The notes: generated by a model not told the origin, from the sequence alone. A DNA stretch of 9,184 nucleotides from Candidatus Bathyarchaeota archaeon (GCA_005883695.1 VBBV01000077.1:5986-15169), one strand, 5' to 3'; counted from the stretch's first letter, positions 1-7,092 are shown. Numbers and translations: made by a program.

Positions 1-251
1 GTGGCTGTTTCGAGGAACATGCCGATTCTCAGGTTTGTGATCCGGTCCTTGACGTAGGTGGCTGCGGCGCCGCTGGAAGTTGCTATTATCGAGACGATGC
101 TTGCTCCGATAGCGTAGTGGATATCTACGCCGAGGAAGAGTGTGAGGATTGGGATCACGATCAGGCCTCCGCCTATCCCAACGATGGAACCGAGAGCGCC
201 CGCCGCTACCGAGGCGACGAACAGTGTCAGAAAGAACTCGATTACAATCAT
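1..251 (-). CDS. TauE/SafE family anion exporter, N-terminal fragment
   Basis: This is a partial gene: the first 83 codons are present and the rest lies beyond base 1. It starts at ATG 251-249 and begins MIVIEFFLTLFVASVAAG. It contains the glycine-rich signature GSIVGIGGGLIVIPIL (about residues 22-37), which marks the first helices of the TauE/SafE (DUF81) permease family. A second hydrophobic stretch, YAIGASIVSIIATSSGAAAT, follows. Members of the family export sulfite, sulfoacetate or other small organosulfur anions across the cytoplasmic membrane, but the substrate cannot be told from this fragment. A TATA-like box 26-35 bases upstream of the ATG, with no Shine-Dalgarno sequence between, suggests a leaderless mRNA. 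The gene is divergent from the TPR gene. The family call is firm; the substrate is unknown. Confidence 0.88.
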   Translation of the reverse strand, partial: MIVIEFFLTLFVASVAAGALGSIVGIGGGLIVIPILTLFLGVDIHYAIGASIVSIIATSSGAAATYVKDRITNLRIGMFLETA

Positions 252-276
252 TAGGTAAGGGTCCGGCGTATGGTTT

Positions 277-286
277 CTTAATTAAG
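277..286 (-). promoter_or_regulatory. TATA-like box for the TauE-like gene
   Basis: The sequence CTTAATTAAG is centred about 30 bases upstream of the ATG at 251. Archaeal TATA boxes usually sit about 26 bases before the transcription start, so the message should begin at or a few bases before the ATG. The box is itself palindromic, so direction is set only by the gene position. Confidence 0.5.
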
Positions 287-337
287 CCACGGCACGGCTG
301 AGACAAGTGATTTCACGAAGGGCGGGGCGCGGGAAAT

Positions 338-358
338 TCGACCACCCCTGGGGGTCGA
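338..358. repeat. Inverted repeat, possible operator
   Basis: TCGACC (338-343) and GGTCGA (353-358) are perfect inverted arms around a nine-base centre that itself contains CCC and GGG. The element lies between the divergent TauE-like and TPR genes, about ten bases upstream of the plus-strand TATA-like box. That placement suits a protein-binding site or a structured leader. The role is inferred from position only. Confidence 0.35.
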
Positions 359-367
359 GAAAAGCAT

Positions 368-376
368 GCTTATTTT
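368..376 (+). promoter_or_regulatory. TATA-like box for the TPR gene
   Basis: GCTTATTTT lies about 64 bases upstream of ATG 436, which predicts a leader of roughly 35-40 bases. It overlaps a perfect ten-base palindrome, AAGCATGCTT (362-371), which could be a regulator site. Confidence 0.4.
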
Positions 377-435
377 CGAAAGGGGTAGCTCCCACAAAGG
401 GACAACATAGCCCAGGGTCATCAAACGGGGTGTCA

Positions 436-1356
436 ATGATGGGGGTAGCAGATGGAAAAGCGGGGAAAACCAAGCTTCCAGACTTTGACAGTCTCTGGGA
501 TTATGACCATCCAGACGCTTCTGAGAGAAAGTTTCGCGAGCTTCTCCCCTCGGCATTGGATTCTAGGGATTTCCCGTATCTGACTCAGCTTCTGACCCAG
601 ATAGCAAGGGCAGAGGGCTTACAGCGAAAATTCCAGGACGCGCATGAGACTCTGGACCGGGTCGAAAAGGGCTTGGACAAGACCGACGACAAGACGAGAG
701 TCCGGTATCTGCTTGAGCGTGGAAGGGTCTTCAACTCGTCGGGAAAGCGGGACGAGGCTCGGCCCTTGTTCTCTCAGGCCTTAGATCTCGCTGTCAAAAC
801 CAAAGACAACTTCAATGCTGTAGACGCGGCTCACATGATCGCGATAGCCGAGCCAACTGAGAAACAGTTGCAATGGAACCTGAAGGCCTTGGACCTTGCT
901 GAGAAGTCGGCGGATGAAAAGGCGAGGAAATGGAAGGGCAGCCTCTACAACAACATCGGCTGGACCTACTTCGAACAAGAACAGTATGAAGAGTCGTTAC
1001 TCATGTTCGAGAAAGCTCAAGAGTTCCAGGAACAACAGGGCGATCCAACCAAGATCATGATAGCGAAATGGTGCGTTGCCAAAACTCTCCGGATGATGGA
1101 TCATACCGAGGAGGCGTTGGAAATGCAGCGAGACCTGTATGAGCAGTATCAGGCGGCTGGCAGGAGGAGCGGATACGTCTACGAGGAGATCGCAGAATGT
1201 CTGACAGTAATGGGCCAAGAACAAGAGGCTCAGGGATGGTTCGCAGCCGCCTACGAGGAACTCTCAAAGGATCCCCGGCTCGCAGACGAACAAGACAGGC
1301 TGAACCGGCTCAAAGAACTAGGAAAAGTCAGCCGGCCAGAAACGCCCGGGCACTAG
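436..1356 (+). CDS. Tetratricopeptide repeat (TPR) protein
   Basis: This is a predicted 306-residue soluble protein made almost wholly of TPR-like helix pairs, a scaffold for protein-protein contacts. The partner cannot be inferred. Repeat-like units can be read from about residue 45 on: LLTQIARAEGLQRKFQDAHE, then YLLERGRVFNSSGKRDEARP, then NNIGWTYFEQEQYEESLLMF, then CVAKTLRMMDHTEEALEMQ, then EEIAECLTVMGQEQEAQGWF. They show the small-residue and aromatic spacing typical of TPRs. There is no signal peptide or membrane segment, so it is probably cytoplasmic. The frame stays open upstream to a GTG at 307, but those 43 codons encode a Gly/Pro/Ser-rich stretch unlike the rest and would overlap the likely promoter. 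The ATG at 436 (or 439) preceded by GGGGTG is therefore preferred. The gene is followed by 180 bases before the phosphate permease. Confidence 0.82.
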   Translation: MMGVADGKAGKTKLPDFDSLWDYDHPDASERKFRELLPSALDSRDFPYLTQLLTQIARAEGLQRKFQDAHETLDRVEKGLDKTDDKTRVRYLLERGRVFNSSGKRDEARPLFSQALDLAVKTKDNFNAVDAAHMIAIAEPTEKQLQWNLKALDLAEKSADEKARKWKGSLYNNIGWTYFEQEQYEESLLMFEKAQEFQEQQGDPTKIMIAKWCVAKTLRMMDHTEEALEMQRDLYEQYQAAGRRSGYVYEEIAECLTVMGQEQEAQGWFAAAYEELSKDPRLADEQDRLNRLKELGKVSRPETPGH

Positions 1357-1380
1357 GACCATATTCTGCCCGCTGGCCTA

Positions 1381-1395
1381 CCTGTCGAGAACAGG
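1381..1395. repeat. Short stem-loop after the TPR gene
   Basis: CCTGT and ACAGG are perfect five-base arms around the loop CGAGA, 25 bases after the TPR stop codon. There is no U-tract after it, so a terminator role is possible but unsupported. Confidence 0.25.
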
Positions 1396-1462
1396 AGAAT
1401 AATGAACAGAATTAGACGAAATTTCAAATTCTGGAACTGTGTGGTCGTTACTGAAAACGGAG

Positions 1463-1471
1463 CGAAATATC
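1463..1471 (+). promoter_or_regulatory. Possible TATA-like box for the PiT gene
   Basis: The sequence CGAAATATC lies about 70 bases upstream of the TTG start. It is a weak match, and other AT-rich stretches such as 1421-1430 could serve instead. Confidence 0.22.
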
Positions 1472-1535
1472 GTTCACGCAACTAGATGCGTTCGACAATA
1501 ATGATCGTGAAACAACAGTCTGGAGTTGAAATCCC

Positions 1536-2516
1536 TTGATAGTGACTATTGAAGAATTAGGCCTCGCGGCTTTATTCGCATTGGCCTTCGCGAACGGGGC
1601 TAACGATGCGGGAAAGAGCGTGGCGTCGTTGATGATGCCGGGACCCTCAGGCTCGCCTCCAAAGCGTAAGCCGCTCATCTGGGGCGGGTTCTTCACCGGC
1701 GTCGGAAGCGTCTCTGCAATTCTAATCTCGGGTAGACTTTTCACTGTCTTCACGCCGCAGAGCCTTCTACGTACCACGCCAGAGTCCTCTTTTGTTTTGG
1801 CGGCGCTTGCTGGTGCAACTTTGTGGATTCTTGCGGCGACTCTTCTGCGGCTACCAGTTTCCTCGACGCACGCGATTGTGGGCGCAATTGTATTGTTGGC
1901 GATCTACCTGTTTGGAGTATCAGTTGTGCAGTGGGAGTTCCTGCTGGTCAGAGTTGTATTGCCCTTGGCCGGGGGACCGATAGCTGCGCTCGTGGGAATC
2001 TATCTTCTAGATCGACTTATACGTCGAACGGGAGCGCCTGGTAAGGAACGGCCTCGACTTGCCAGCATCGAGCACTGGGGGTCCGGGGCGGCTGTTTCCT
2101 ACGCGAGAGGGATTAACGACGCTCCAAAAATGGCGGCCCTAGGAGCGTTCTTTCTCCTCGCCAATCCCTCGGAGGCAGCCTGGGTTCCATATTCGATTGT
2201 TGCCGTAGCGGTCTTGCTCGGCTCACTGGTACTGGGTCATAGAGTAGTCGTGACTGCTATTGGCAGGCATGCTGCGCTAGATCAAGTCCAGAGGTCGAAG
2301 GCCGGGGCGGCCACAGCTCTAGTGGTGTCTGCCGGAGCCTTTCTTGGAGCACCTATGTCCACGACACAGGTTCACGAAGGATCGAACGCTGGAATTGGTG
2401 GACGAGGCAGCGTGGTCAAATCCTCGTTGAAATCGATGCTCTTACCATGGCTGGTGACCCTGCCAGCTGCAGGCATACTCGCTATTGCGGTATCCTATCT
2501 TGGAGCAATGCTCTAA
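1536..2516 (+). CDS. PiT-family inorganic phosphate permease
   Basis: This is a 326-residue integral membrane protein that imports phosphate by ion symport. It carries the two inverted halves of the PiT family (PF01384). The first half has GANDAGKSV (21-29) and LPVSSTHAIVGAIV (106-119). The second has ARGINDAPKM (190-199) and GAPMSTTQVHEGSNAGIG (271-288). The GANDAG/GINDAP pair and the SSTH/MSTTQVH pair are the family signatures. About ten hydrophobic segments are visible. It is much shorter than E. coli PitA (about 500 residues), as many archaeal members are, because the central cytoplasmic loop is reduced to about 25 residues (160-185). The start is TTG 1536, chosen because TGGAGTTG lies about ten bases before it; GTG 1542 is the alternative. 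No PhoU-like (DUF47) partner, often found beside such genes, is present in the window. Confidence 0.92.
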   Translation: MIVTIEELGLAALFALAFANGANDAGKSVASLMMPGPSGSPPKRKPLIWGGFFTGVGSVSAILISGRLFTVFTPQSLLRTTPESSFVLAALAGATLWILAATLLRLPVSSTHAIVGAIVLLAIYLFGVSVVQWEFLLVRVVLPLAGGPIAALVGIYLLDRLIRRTGAPGKERPRLASIEHWGSGAAVSYARGINDAPKMAALGAFFLLANPSEAAWVPYSIVAVAVLLGSLVLGHRVVVTAIGRHAALDQVQRSKAGAATALVVSAGAFLGAPMSTTQVHEGSNAGIGGRGSVVKSSLKSMLLPWLVTLPAAGILAIAVSYLGAML

Positions 2517-2580
2517 CAAACAGGCCAATTGGCGGTCGAGCCGGAGTCATGAGCATTAATCAGAGGAGTCGCTGCGTATG

Positions 2581-2590
2581 TGTTTATCAT
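2581..2590 (+). promoter_or_regulatory. Possible TATA-like box for the DHFR-like gene
   Basis: TGTTTATCAT is centred about 42 bases before ATG 2627. This would place the transcription start near 2611 and leave a purine-rich leader (GAAAGAGAGAGATAG) that could act as a weak ribosome binding site. Confidence 0.35.
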
Positions 2591-2626
2591 GGCGTGCCCC
2601 AGAAGGGAAATGAAAGAGAGAGATAG

Positions 2627-3211
2627 ATGAGAAAAGTAATCCTGTTAATGCAGATAACGCTTGACGGCTTCGTCGCTGGGGCAAACGACGAACTGGACTG
2701 GCTTGTCAACGAGGAGGACCAGTGGAAGGATCTTTTCGAAATACTGAGGTCAGCAGACACTTTTCTATTGGGACGCGTCATGTATCCTGGTTACGCCAAC
2801 TACTGGCGTGGCGTGCTTGCGAATCCAGCGGCGAAGAAGAACGAAACGAAATTCGCGCGTATCGCCAAAAAAACACGGCATATTGTCTTTTCGCGGACGA
2901 TGAAAAAGGCTGACTGGGAGAACACAATGGTCGAGAGAGGAGATGTCTCCGAAGCAGTTCGGAAACTGAAACAACAGGCAGGCAAGAACATGATCGTATG
3001 GGGCGGAGCCTCCTTTGCATCCAGTCTTATCGGCCTCGGCCTCGTGGATGAATACAGGCTCCTAGTGAATCCCGTCATACTTGGAAAAGGAAAACCGCTA
3101 TTCAGGGGCATCGGCGACAGGCGCAAGCTAAAGCTGGCGGAGACAAAGACGTTCAAGTCAGGAGTTGTCTTGCTCCACTATAAGGCTCTGAAAAAGAAGA
3201 ACACGAAATAA
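2627..3211 (+). CDS. Dihydrofolate reductase family protein (RibD C-terminal domain fold)
   Basis: This is a 194-residue soluble protein covering one whole RibD_C/DHFR-like domain (PF01872; the YyaP/YwjB group). Diagnostic stretches are the N-terminal strand with LDGFVAGANDELDWL (12-26), the nucleotide-site segment DTFLLGRVMYPGYANYW (44-60), then IVWGGASFASSLIGLGLVDE (123-142) and RLLVNPVILGKGKPLF (144-159). These match the NADPH-binding Rossmann-like core. Members are presumed NADPH-dependent reductases, but the stand-alone archaeal and bacterial forms mostly have no proven substrate. It should not be called a true folate enzyme or riboflavin enzyme without further evidence. It starts at ATG 2627 and ends 21 bases before the convergent peptidase stop. 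The Lys-rich C-terminus (KALKKKNTK) is unusual but short. Confidence 0.88.
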   Translation: MRKVILLMQITLDGFVAGANDELDWLVNEEDQWKDLFEILRSADTFLLGRVMYPGYANYWRGVLANPAAKKNETKFARIAKKTRHIVFSRTMKKADWENTMVERGDVSEAVRKLKQQAGKNMIVWGGASFASSLIGLGLVDEYRLLVNPVILGKGKPLFRGIGDRRKLKLAETKTFKSGVVLLHYKALKKKNTK

Positions 3212-3232
3212 TCTGATCAAGGGAGATATTTT

Positions 3233-5227
3233 CTAGAGCGTTTCTGCCATTTCCATGGGCGGGAGCGTGGGCTTTGTGCCTTTCACTTCTAGGTTCTCTA
3301 TGGTGACTGGTTCTATCTGATCAGCAAGGCTGAACTGGAATATTTTCGAGTAGAAGTATAATTCGGCCTCGTAGGATCTTTTGATGTTCTCTGCTCGGCG
3401 GAAGCCGTGTTGTTCCCATTCGTAGGCAATGTAGGCGACCGGAAGGCCTTTTGCTTTCACCGCTTGAAAGATCTTTTCCGACTGGTCAGGTGGGACGACT
3501 TTGTCTTCCAGTCCTTGGAAGAGGATTAGAGCGGAGGATATTCCGTCAACGTGGTCTATCGGTGATCTCGCGCGATATATGGCCCGGCGTTCGGGGTAGG
3601 GTCCGACTAGCTTGTCGAGGTATCGGGACTCGAACTTGTGGGTGTCCTTGGCTAGGAGTTCTAGGTCGCTGACCCCGAAGTAGCTTGCTCCAGCCTTGAA
3701 TGTGTCTGTAAAGGCGAGGGTGCAGAGGGTCGTGTAGCCGCCAGCGCTTCCTCCTCGGATACCAAGTCTCTCTCTGTCAACTCTTCCTTGTCTCGCTAGG
3801 TATCGTGTGGCGTTGACGCAGTCTTGGACGTCTACTATTCCCCACTGGTCGTTGAGTCTCTTCCGATACTCTCTACCGTATCCGGTGCTGCCGCCGTAGT
3901 TGACGTCGACGACTCCGATTCCACGGCTCGTCCAGTATTGTATCTCGTATCGTAGGATGGACGGGCTTGCGCTGGTGGGCCCGCCATGGCTCACAACGAG
4001 GAGGGGCGGCCTTTCATTTTTGGGCGCTTCGTATTCTGGGTTCTGGGGAGGGTAGAAGAACGCGTGCGCGGTCAGCCCCTTTTCTGTGGGGAATTCGATC
4101 GAGCTTGGGATGGAAAGATATTCTCTGTCAACTGTGATTTCTCGTGATCGGTGTAGGATCTCCGTCTCTTTGGATTCGAGGTCTATCTGTACTATGGCCG
4201 AGGGTTCGGTGGCTGATCCTCCGATGAGGAAGACATGTCCGTTTTTCGCGGCTATATTGCCCCAGATGATCTGGTTGATAGGTGTCTCAATGGGCTTGAG
4301 TGTTTTCTTTGTCGGGTTGAGGCTAGCTAGGTGCCAGAGCCCGTCTTTCGAGTAAGCACAGATGATTTGGTTTGAAGTGTCGAAGAGGAAAGTGTGAGAT
4401 CCGAACCCCCACTGGGGGAGGCCGAACTCAGCCTCCATCGGGTAGAGCGGCTCGATCTGGTTGTTGTGCTGGCGATAGAGGTTCCACCATCCTGTCCGGT
4501 CCGAGCTGAAGTATAGGATGCCGTCTGGGGACCATTCGGGTTGGTAGATGGATTCTTCTAATCCGCCGGCCACCTTTTTCCCTTGTCCCAGAAAGCCGTC
4601 GGGTTTGACGTTGGCAACCCAGAGTTCTGTCCCGTCCCAGGGCATGTTGGGATGGTTCCAGGTGAGCCAGGCCAGCTTGGACCCGTCAGGGCTGAGACGT
4701 GGGGTTGAATAGAAGTCGTTTCCGGATACGAGGATCCTGTCTTCTCCTTTCTCCCAGTCAAGGCTGACGATGGTGTTGACAGCCTGCCCTGTCTTGACGG
4801 TGTGATCTTCGCGTACTGAGATGATACGATTTCTTGCATGGTCGATGATGCCGTCCGCATACCTCATGTCCACCGGCGGAGTTAGAGCCCTGGGATCTGA
4901 GCCCGGGTCTTGCCGGTAGAGACGCTGATCAGAATAGTTGGAAAAGCAGACCGTACCATTCTGCACGAGGTAGCATCCGCCACCGTACTCGTGAACCCTT
5001 GTCCGAGCGCTAAAGCCTGGAGGAGTAATATCAGTCAGCGTGCCATCCAGTTTTCTCTGGACGATAACGTTCCGGCCCTTATCAGCAGGACGAAGCTCGT
5101 TCCAGTACACATCATCTCCGTCAATTCTTAGCTCGTCAAGCCCAACATACGTTGATGCTAGGAGTTCTGCGGTAATGGGTGATTTCCAGGAGCCGTAGGG
5201 AGCCACATGTCTCTGCATGAGAAACAC
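3233..5227 (-). CDS. S9 family serine peptidase (prolyl oligopeptidase / acylaminoacyl-peptidase type)
   Basis: This is a 664-residue serine hydrolase of the S9 clan. Residues about 30-370 form the beta-propeller that gates the active site, with WD/TolB-like strands such as RLSPDGSKLAWLTW (177-190) and EWSPDGILYFSSDRTGWWNLY (231-251). Residues about 385-630 form the alpha/beta-hydrolase domain. The oxyanion region HGGP is at 414-417. The nucleophile is Ser494 in GGSAGGY. The other triad members are Asp575 in GLEDKVVPP and His607 in EQHGF. No signal peptide is visible, so it is likely cytosolic and trims short or N-acylated peptides; the precise specificity cannot be read. The numbering uses GTG 5227, which fits a leaderless message. 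ATG 5218, three codons in, is an equally reasonable start. About 30 residues beyond the hydrolase fold form a Pro/Glu-rich tail. Confidence 0.93.
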   Translation of the reverse strand: MFLMQRHVAPYGSWKSPITAELLASTYVGLDELRIDGDDVYWNELRPADKGRNVIVQRKLDGTLTDITPPGFSARTRVHEYGGGCYLVQNGTVCFSNYSDQRLYRQDPGSDPRALTPPVDMRYADGIIDHARNRIISVREDHTVKTGQAVNTIVSLDWEKGEDRILVSGNDFYSTPRLSPDGSKLAWLTWNHPNMPWDGTELWVANVKPDGFLGQGKKVAGGLEESIYQPEWSPDGILYFSSDRTGWWNLYRQHNNQIEPLYPMEAEFGLPQWGFGSHTFLFDTSNQIICAYSKDGLWHLASLNPTKKTLKPIETPINQIIWGNIAAKNGHVFLIGGSATEPSAIVQIDLESKETEILHRSREITVDREYLSIPSSIEFPTEKGLTAHAFFYPPQNPEYEAPKNERPPLLVVSHGGPTSASPSILRYEIQYWTSRGIGVVDVNYGGSTGYGREYRKRLNDQWGIVDVQDCVNATRYLARQGRVDRERLGIRGGSAGGYTTLCTLAFTDTFKAGASYFGVSDLELLAKDTHKFESRYLDKLVGPYPERRAIYRARSPIDHVDGISSALILFQGLEDKVVPPDQSEKIFQAVKAKGLPVAYIAYEWEQHGFRRAENIKRSYEAELYFYSKIFQFSLADQIEPVTIENLEVKGTKPTLPPMEMAETL

Positions 5228-5247
5228 TCTCTGGTCATAGTGTCCCC

Positions 5248-5255
5248 GAAATAAG
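5248..5255 (-). promoter_or_regulatory. TATA-like box for the S9 peptidase
   Basis: Read on the minus strand, CTTATTTC is centred about 25 bases upstream of GTG 5227. This predicts transcription starting at that GTG or a few bases before ATG 5218. No ribosome binding site is needed under the leaderless model. Confidence 0.5.
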
Positions 5256-5315
5256 AGTGTACCTGAGAATACGGCGACGTATGCTCCAGTCTAAGCAGGA
5301 CCCAAGATACACTCC

Positions 5316-5323
5316 GCTTAACT
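5316..5323 (+). promoter_or_regulatory. Possible TATA-like box for the KaiC-like gene
   Basis: GCTTAACT is centred about 28 bases upstream of GTG 5348 and 38 bases upstream of CTG 5358. The match is weak. It would put the transcript start near 5345, so translation could begin at either codon. Confidence 0.28.
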
Positions 5324-5357
5324 GGGTGAAAACGATCGCGTTGTATAGTGACAGCCA

Positions 5358-6092
5358 CTGGAGCCGACCGGGATCAAGGTCCTCGATGATCTTCTAGGAG
5401 GCGGTTTTCCCAGACCCTCGGCCGTCGGAATAACAGGCCCGGTGGGCAGCGGCAAGTCGACTCTTGTGAAGCAGATAGCTGCTGCCGCGCTGGAGCGCGA
5501 CTTTCGGGTTCAGTACTTTGCTGTTGACGAGTCCGCCGAGGACGTTAAGGACAGTATTGCTTCCTGGGGCGTGAACGTGAGCCAGTATGAGTCTGATGGT
5601 AAGCTCTCTTTTATCGACATGTTCGCGCTGGGAGTTGAGAGGCTTGCAGAATCGTATCCTCTGGATCAGCCCGAGCAGATTGTTGACAGTACGATGAAGT
5701 TCTCCGATCTTATCGCTCAGGGTCGAAGCTTCACCCTCAAGCATCTGGGCAAGAAGACGATGGGAATAATGGACTCGCTGACACCCTTCTTTCTGATGGT
5801 CGAGGCGAAGAAGGTCTTCCAGTATGGACAGGTCCTGAAGTATGCTACGAGGTTTGCGAAGTCAATTGGTATCGCGACTCTTCACACGCATGTCTTGGAC
5901 GAGACTATAGAGAATGCTATGGTCAACTTCGCCGATATCGTCTTGGACATGGAGAAACGGAAGAGCGAAGGAGTCAGTCATGGAGGAACCTTGAGGCTTG
6001 TCAAGATGGGCAAGACAGGTCCTGCCTCGAGAGGCTACTACTACGAGATGACCGAGAACGGAATAGACATCAGCACCGCACCGATGATATAG
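5358..6092 (+). CDS. Single-domain KaiC/RadA-like RecA-superfamily ATPase, start codon unusual
   Basis: This is a RecA-fold ATPase of the KaiC/RAD55 type, 244 residues if begun at CTG 5358. Its N-terminus EPTGIKVLDDLLGGGFPRPS is the canonical opening of this family. It is followed by Walker A GPVGSGKST (27-35) and a Walker B strand ending in IMDSL (Asp139-Ser140). The KaiC catalytic Glu pair position reads AVDES (Asp57-Glu58). IATLHTHVLDE (172-182) and a last strand, TLRLVKMGKTG (211-221), complete the domain. Such stand-alone proteins are thought to act as ATP-dependent switches or regulators, and no partner is evident here. The oddity is the start: after a stop at 5349-5351 this frame has no ATG, GTG or TTG until GTG 5442, which lies inside Walker A and cannot be the true start. 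Either CTG 5358 is used (GTGA lies six bases upstream), or a one-base indel separates the frame from GTG 5348. The family call is firm; the start is not. Confidence 0.85.
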   Translation: MEPTGIKVLDDLLGGGFPRPSAVGITGPVGSGKSTLVKQIAAAALERDFRVQYFAVDESAEDVKDSIASWGVNVSQYESDGKLSFIDMFALGVERLAESYPLDQPEQIVDSTMKFSDLIAQGRSFTLKHLGKKTMGIMDSLTPFFLMVEAKKVFQYGQVLKYATRFAKSIGIATLHTHVLDETIENAMVNFADIVLDMEKRKSEGVSHGGTLRLVKMGKTGPASRGYYYEMTENGIDISTAPMI

Positions 6093-6189
6093 CAAATTAC
6101 ACGACGCTTAGAGATATGGCAACACGGTACCGAAAGCTCTAACCGAATGCCCGCTCTCACCAATCCAACCTTAGGTAAGGGGATCGCCA

Positions 6190-6501
6190 TTGAATGAAGG
6201 CTTGGATCTACCCTACTCGTTTGATAGAGTCTGGGATGCTATGATATCGGTTCTTCAGCAGGCAAAGTGGAATGTTACCAGGGCTGACAAGGCAACAGGA
6301 GGTATCGAGGTGCATGTCGTCATGGACATGATTACTTGGACCGAGACATTCCTCGTGAACTTGACGAGAAACAACGACAATTCTACCCGCGTCTTAATGG
6401 GAAGGATCGGCTTGGCTCAACCCGTCGATTGGGGAATATCTCGCCAGTATATCGAGTCATTCCTCAACAAGCTAGCAAGCGCTCTAAAGAGCGCAGGTTA
6501 G
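6190..6501 (+). CDS. Small protein of unknown function
   Basis: This 103-residue protein starts at TTG 6190, supported by AAGGGGAT about seven bases upstream. I do not recognise a named family. It begins with an amphipathic helix, FDRVWDAMISVLQQAKW, then strand-rich sequence NVTRADKATGGIEVHVVMD and TETFLVNLTRNNDNSTRVLMGRIGL. It ends in a helix, SRQYIESFLNKLASALKSA. This helix-strand-strand-helix order resembles small alpha/beta domains found in many short uncharacterised bacterial and archaeal proteins. There is no signal peptide or membrane segment, so it is likely cytosolic. It lies 97 bases after the KaiC-like gene and 100 bases before the VOC gene, so co-transcription with the ATPase is possible but not shown. 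Confidence 0.7.
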   Translation: MNEGLDLPYSFDRVWDAMISVLQQAKWNVTRADKATGGIEVHVVMDMITWTETFLVNLTRNNDNSTRVLMGRIGLAQPVDWGISRQYIESFLNKLASALKSAG

Positions 6502-6567
6502 AATTCGAAGACAGCTTGGGACGCCAGCCAGAACTAGCGCGACGTTCAGCTGTTCCTTCTCAGTCAC

Positions 6568-6577
6568 GCTTTTATCA
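6568..6577 (+). promoter_or_regulatory. TATA-like box for the VOC gene
   Basis: GCTTTTATCA is centred about 29 bases before ATG 6602, predicting transcription start at about 6599. There is no Shine-Dalgarno sequence between, so a leaderless mRNA is likely. Confidence 0.6.
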
Positions 6578-6601
6578 AGCCACGACCAGTCGCTATCGCC
6601 A

Positions 6602-7051
6602 ATGCAGTCTGTTACTAGCAAGGTGAAGCCTATTCCTGAAGGCTATCATTCGCTGACCCCTATCGTGACTGTCGAAGGAGCAGTGAAACTGATAGACTTC
6701 CTCAAACAAGTGTTCAACGCCCAGGAAGAGGAAGTGTACAAGGGTCCCGATGGTCGAGTAATCCATGCCGAACTGACGATTGGCGACTCGATCCTGATGC
6801 TAAGTGATGCGAATTCAGAATTCCCAGCTCTTCCCGCGATGATTAACGTCTACACGGAGGATGTTGATGCAGCCTACAAGCGCGCGCTAAAGGCCGGCGC
6901 AACGTCGCTGAGAGAGCCGTCTAACCAGTTCTACGGAGACCGATCCGCAGGCGTCAAGGATGTTCACGGCAACCAGTGGTGGATCGCCACACACGTAGAA
7001 GATGTCCCACAGGAAGAACTTGAGAGACGAATGAAGGCTCGCGAATCCTAG
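6602..7051 (+). CDS. VOC superfamily (glyoxalase/PhnB-like) protein
   Basis: This 149-residue protein has the two beta-alpha-beta-beta-beta modules of the vicinal oxygen chelate fold. The first runs from YHSLTPIVTVEGAVKLIDFL (15-34) to HAELTIGDSILMLSD (55-69). The second runs from MINVYTEDVDAAYKRALKAG (80-99) to the signature GDRSAGVKDVHGNQWWIATH (112-131). The GDRxGxxxDxxGNxWWIATHxED ending is typical of the PhnB / 3-demethylubiquinone methyltransferase-like subgroup. His16 and His55 are possible metal ligands by position. The subgroup contains small-molecule binding proteins and enzymes with varied or unknown substrates, so no reaction is assigned. It is cytosolic. The start at ATG 6602 is supported by the upstream TATA-like box. 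Its last codons overlap the first copy of the 21-base repeat described separately. Confidence 0.9.
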   Translation: MQSVTSKVKPIPEGYHSLTPIVTVEGAVKLIDFLKQVFNAQEEEVYKGPDGRVIHAELTIGDSILMLSDANSEFPALPAMINVYTEDVDAAYKRALKAGATSLREPSNQFYGDRSAGVKDVHGNQWWIATHVEDVPQEELERRMKARES

Positions 7052-7058
7052 TAGACAG
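7038..7058 (+). repeat. 21-base repeat, copy 1
   Basis: This copy spans the last codons and stop of the VOC gene. It matches 7544-7564 at 19 of 21 positions, the differences being two C/T changes. It leads directly into a hairpin, with GTAGACA (7051-7057) as the shared edge. Confidence 0.5.
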
Positions 7059-7081
7059 GCGTCAGCCTCTAGTTTGTCTAC
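7051..7081 (+). terminator. Hairpin after the VOC gene, possible terminator or mRNA end structure
   Basis: GTAGACA (7051-7057) and TGTCTAC (7075-7081) form a perfect seven-base stem. Inside it GGC and GCC pair around the loop GTCA (7058-7067). It begins right at the VOC stop codon. No long U-tract follows, although the next sequence (GTATATTTC) is AT-rich and doubles as the next promoter. Confidence 0.4.
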
Positions 7082-7083
7082 GC

Positions 7084-7092
7084 AGTATATTT
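7084..7092 (+). promoter_or_regulatory. TATA-like box for the 136-residue membrane protein
   Basis: AGTATATTT is centred about 41 bases before TTG 7129. It predicts a leader of about 15 bases that would begin close to GGGGGAC. Confidence 0.5.

Noticed and set aside
307..435. N-terminal extension of the TPR protein from GTG 307
   Set aside because: The 43 extra residues are Gly/Pro/Ser-rich and unlike TPR sequence, and the stretch contains a likely TATA box and palindromes. ATG 436 is a better start.
278..556. 92-codon minus-strand open frame across the TPR gene promoter
   Set aside because: It is antisense to the TPR gene and promoter region and has no recognisable domain.
1448..1777. 109-codon minus-strand open frame across the PiT gene start
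   Set aside because: It is antisense to a clear PiT coding region and has no family pattern.
2765..3156. Several minus-strand open frames within the DHFR-like gene
   Set aside because: They are antisense to a well-supported gene and their translations are not protein-like.
5442..5444. GTG 5442 as the start of the KaiC-like protein
   Set aside because: It lies inside the Walker A motif, so the protein would lose the P-loop start and the conserved N-terminus.
6336..6626. 96-codon plus-strand open frame overlapping the 103-residue gene
   Set aside because: It is an Arg-rich shadow frame that covers the end of one gene and the promoter of the next.
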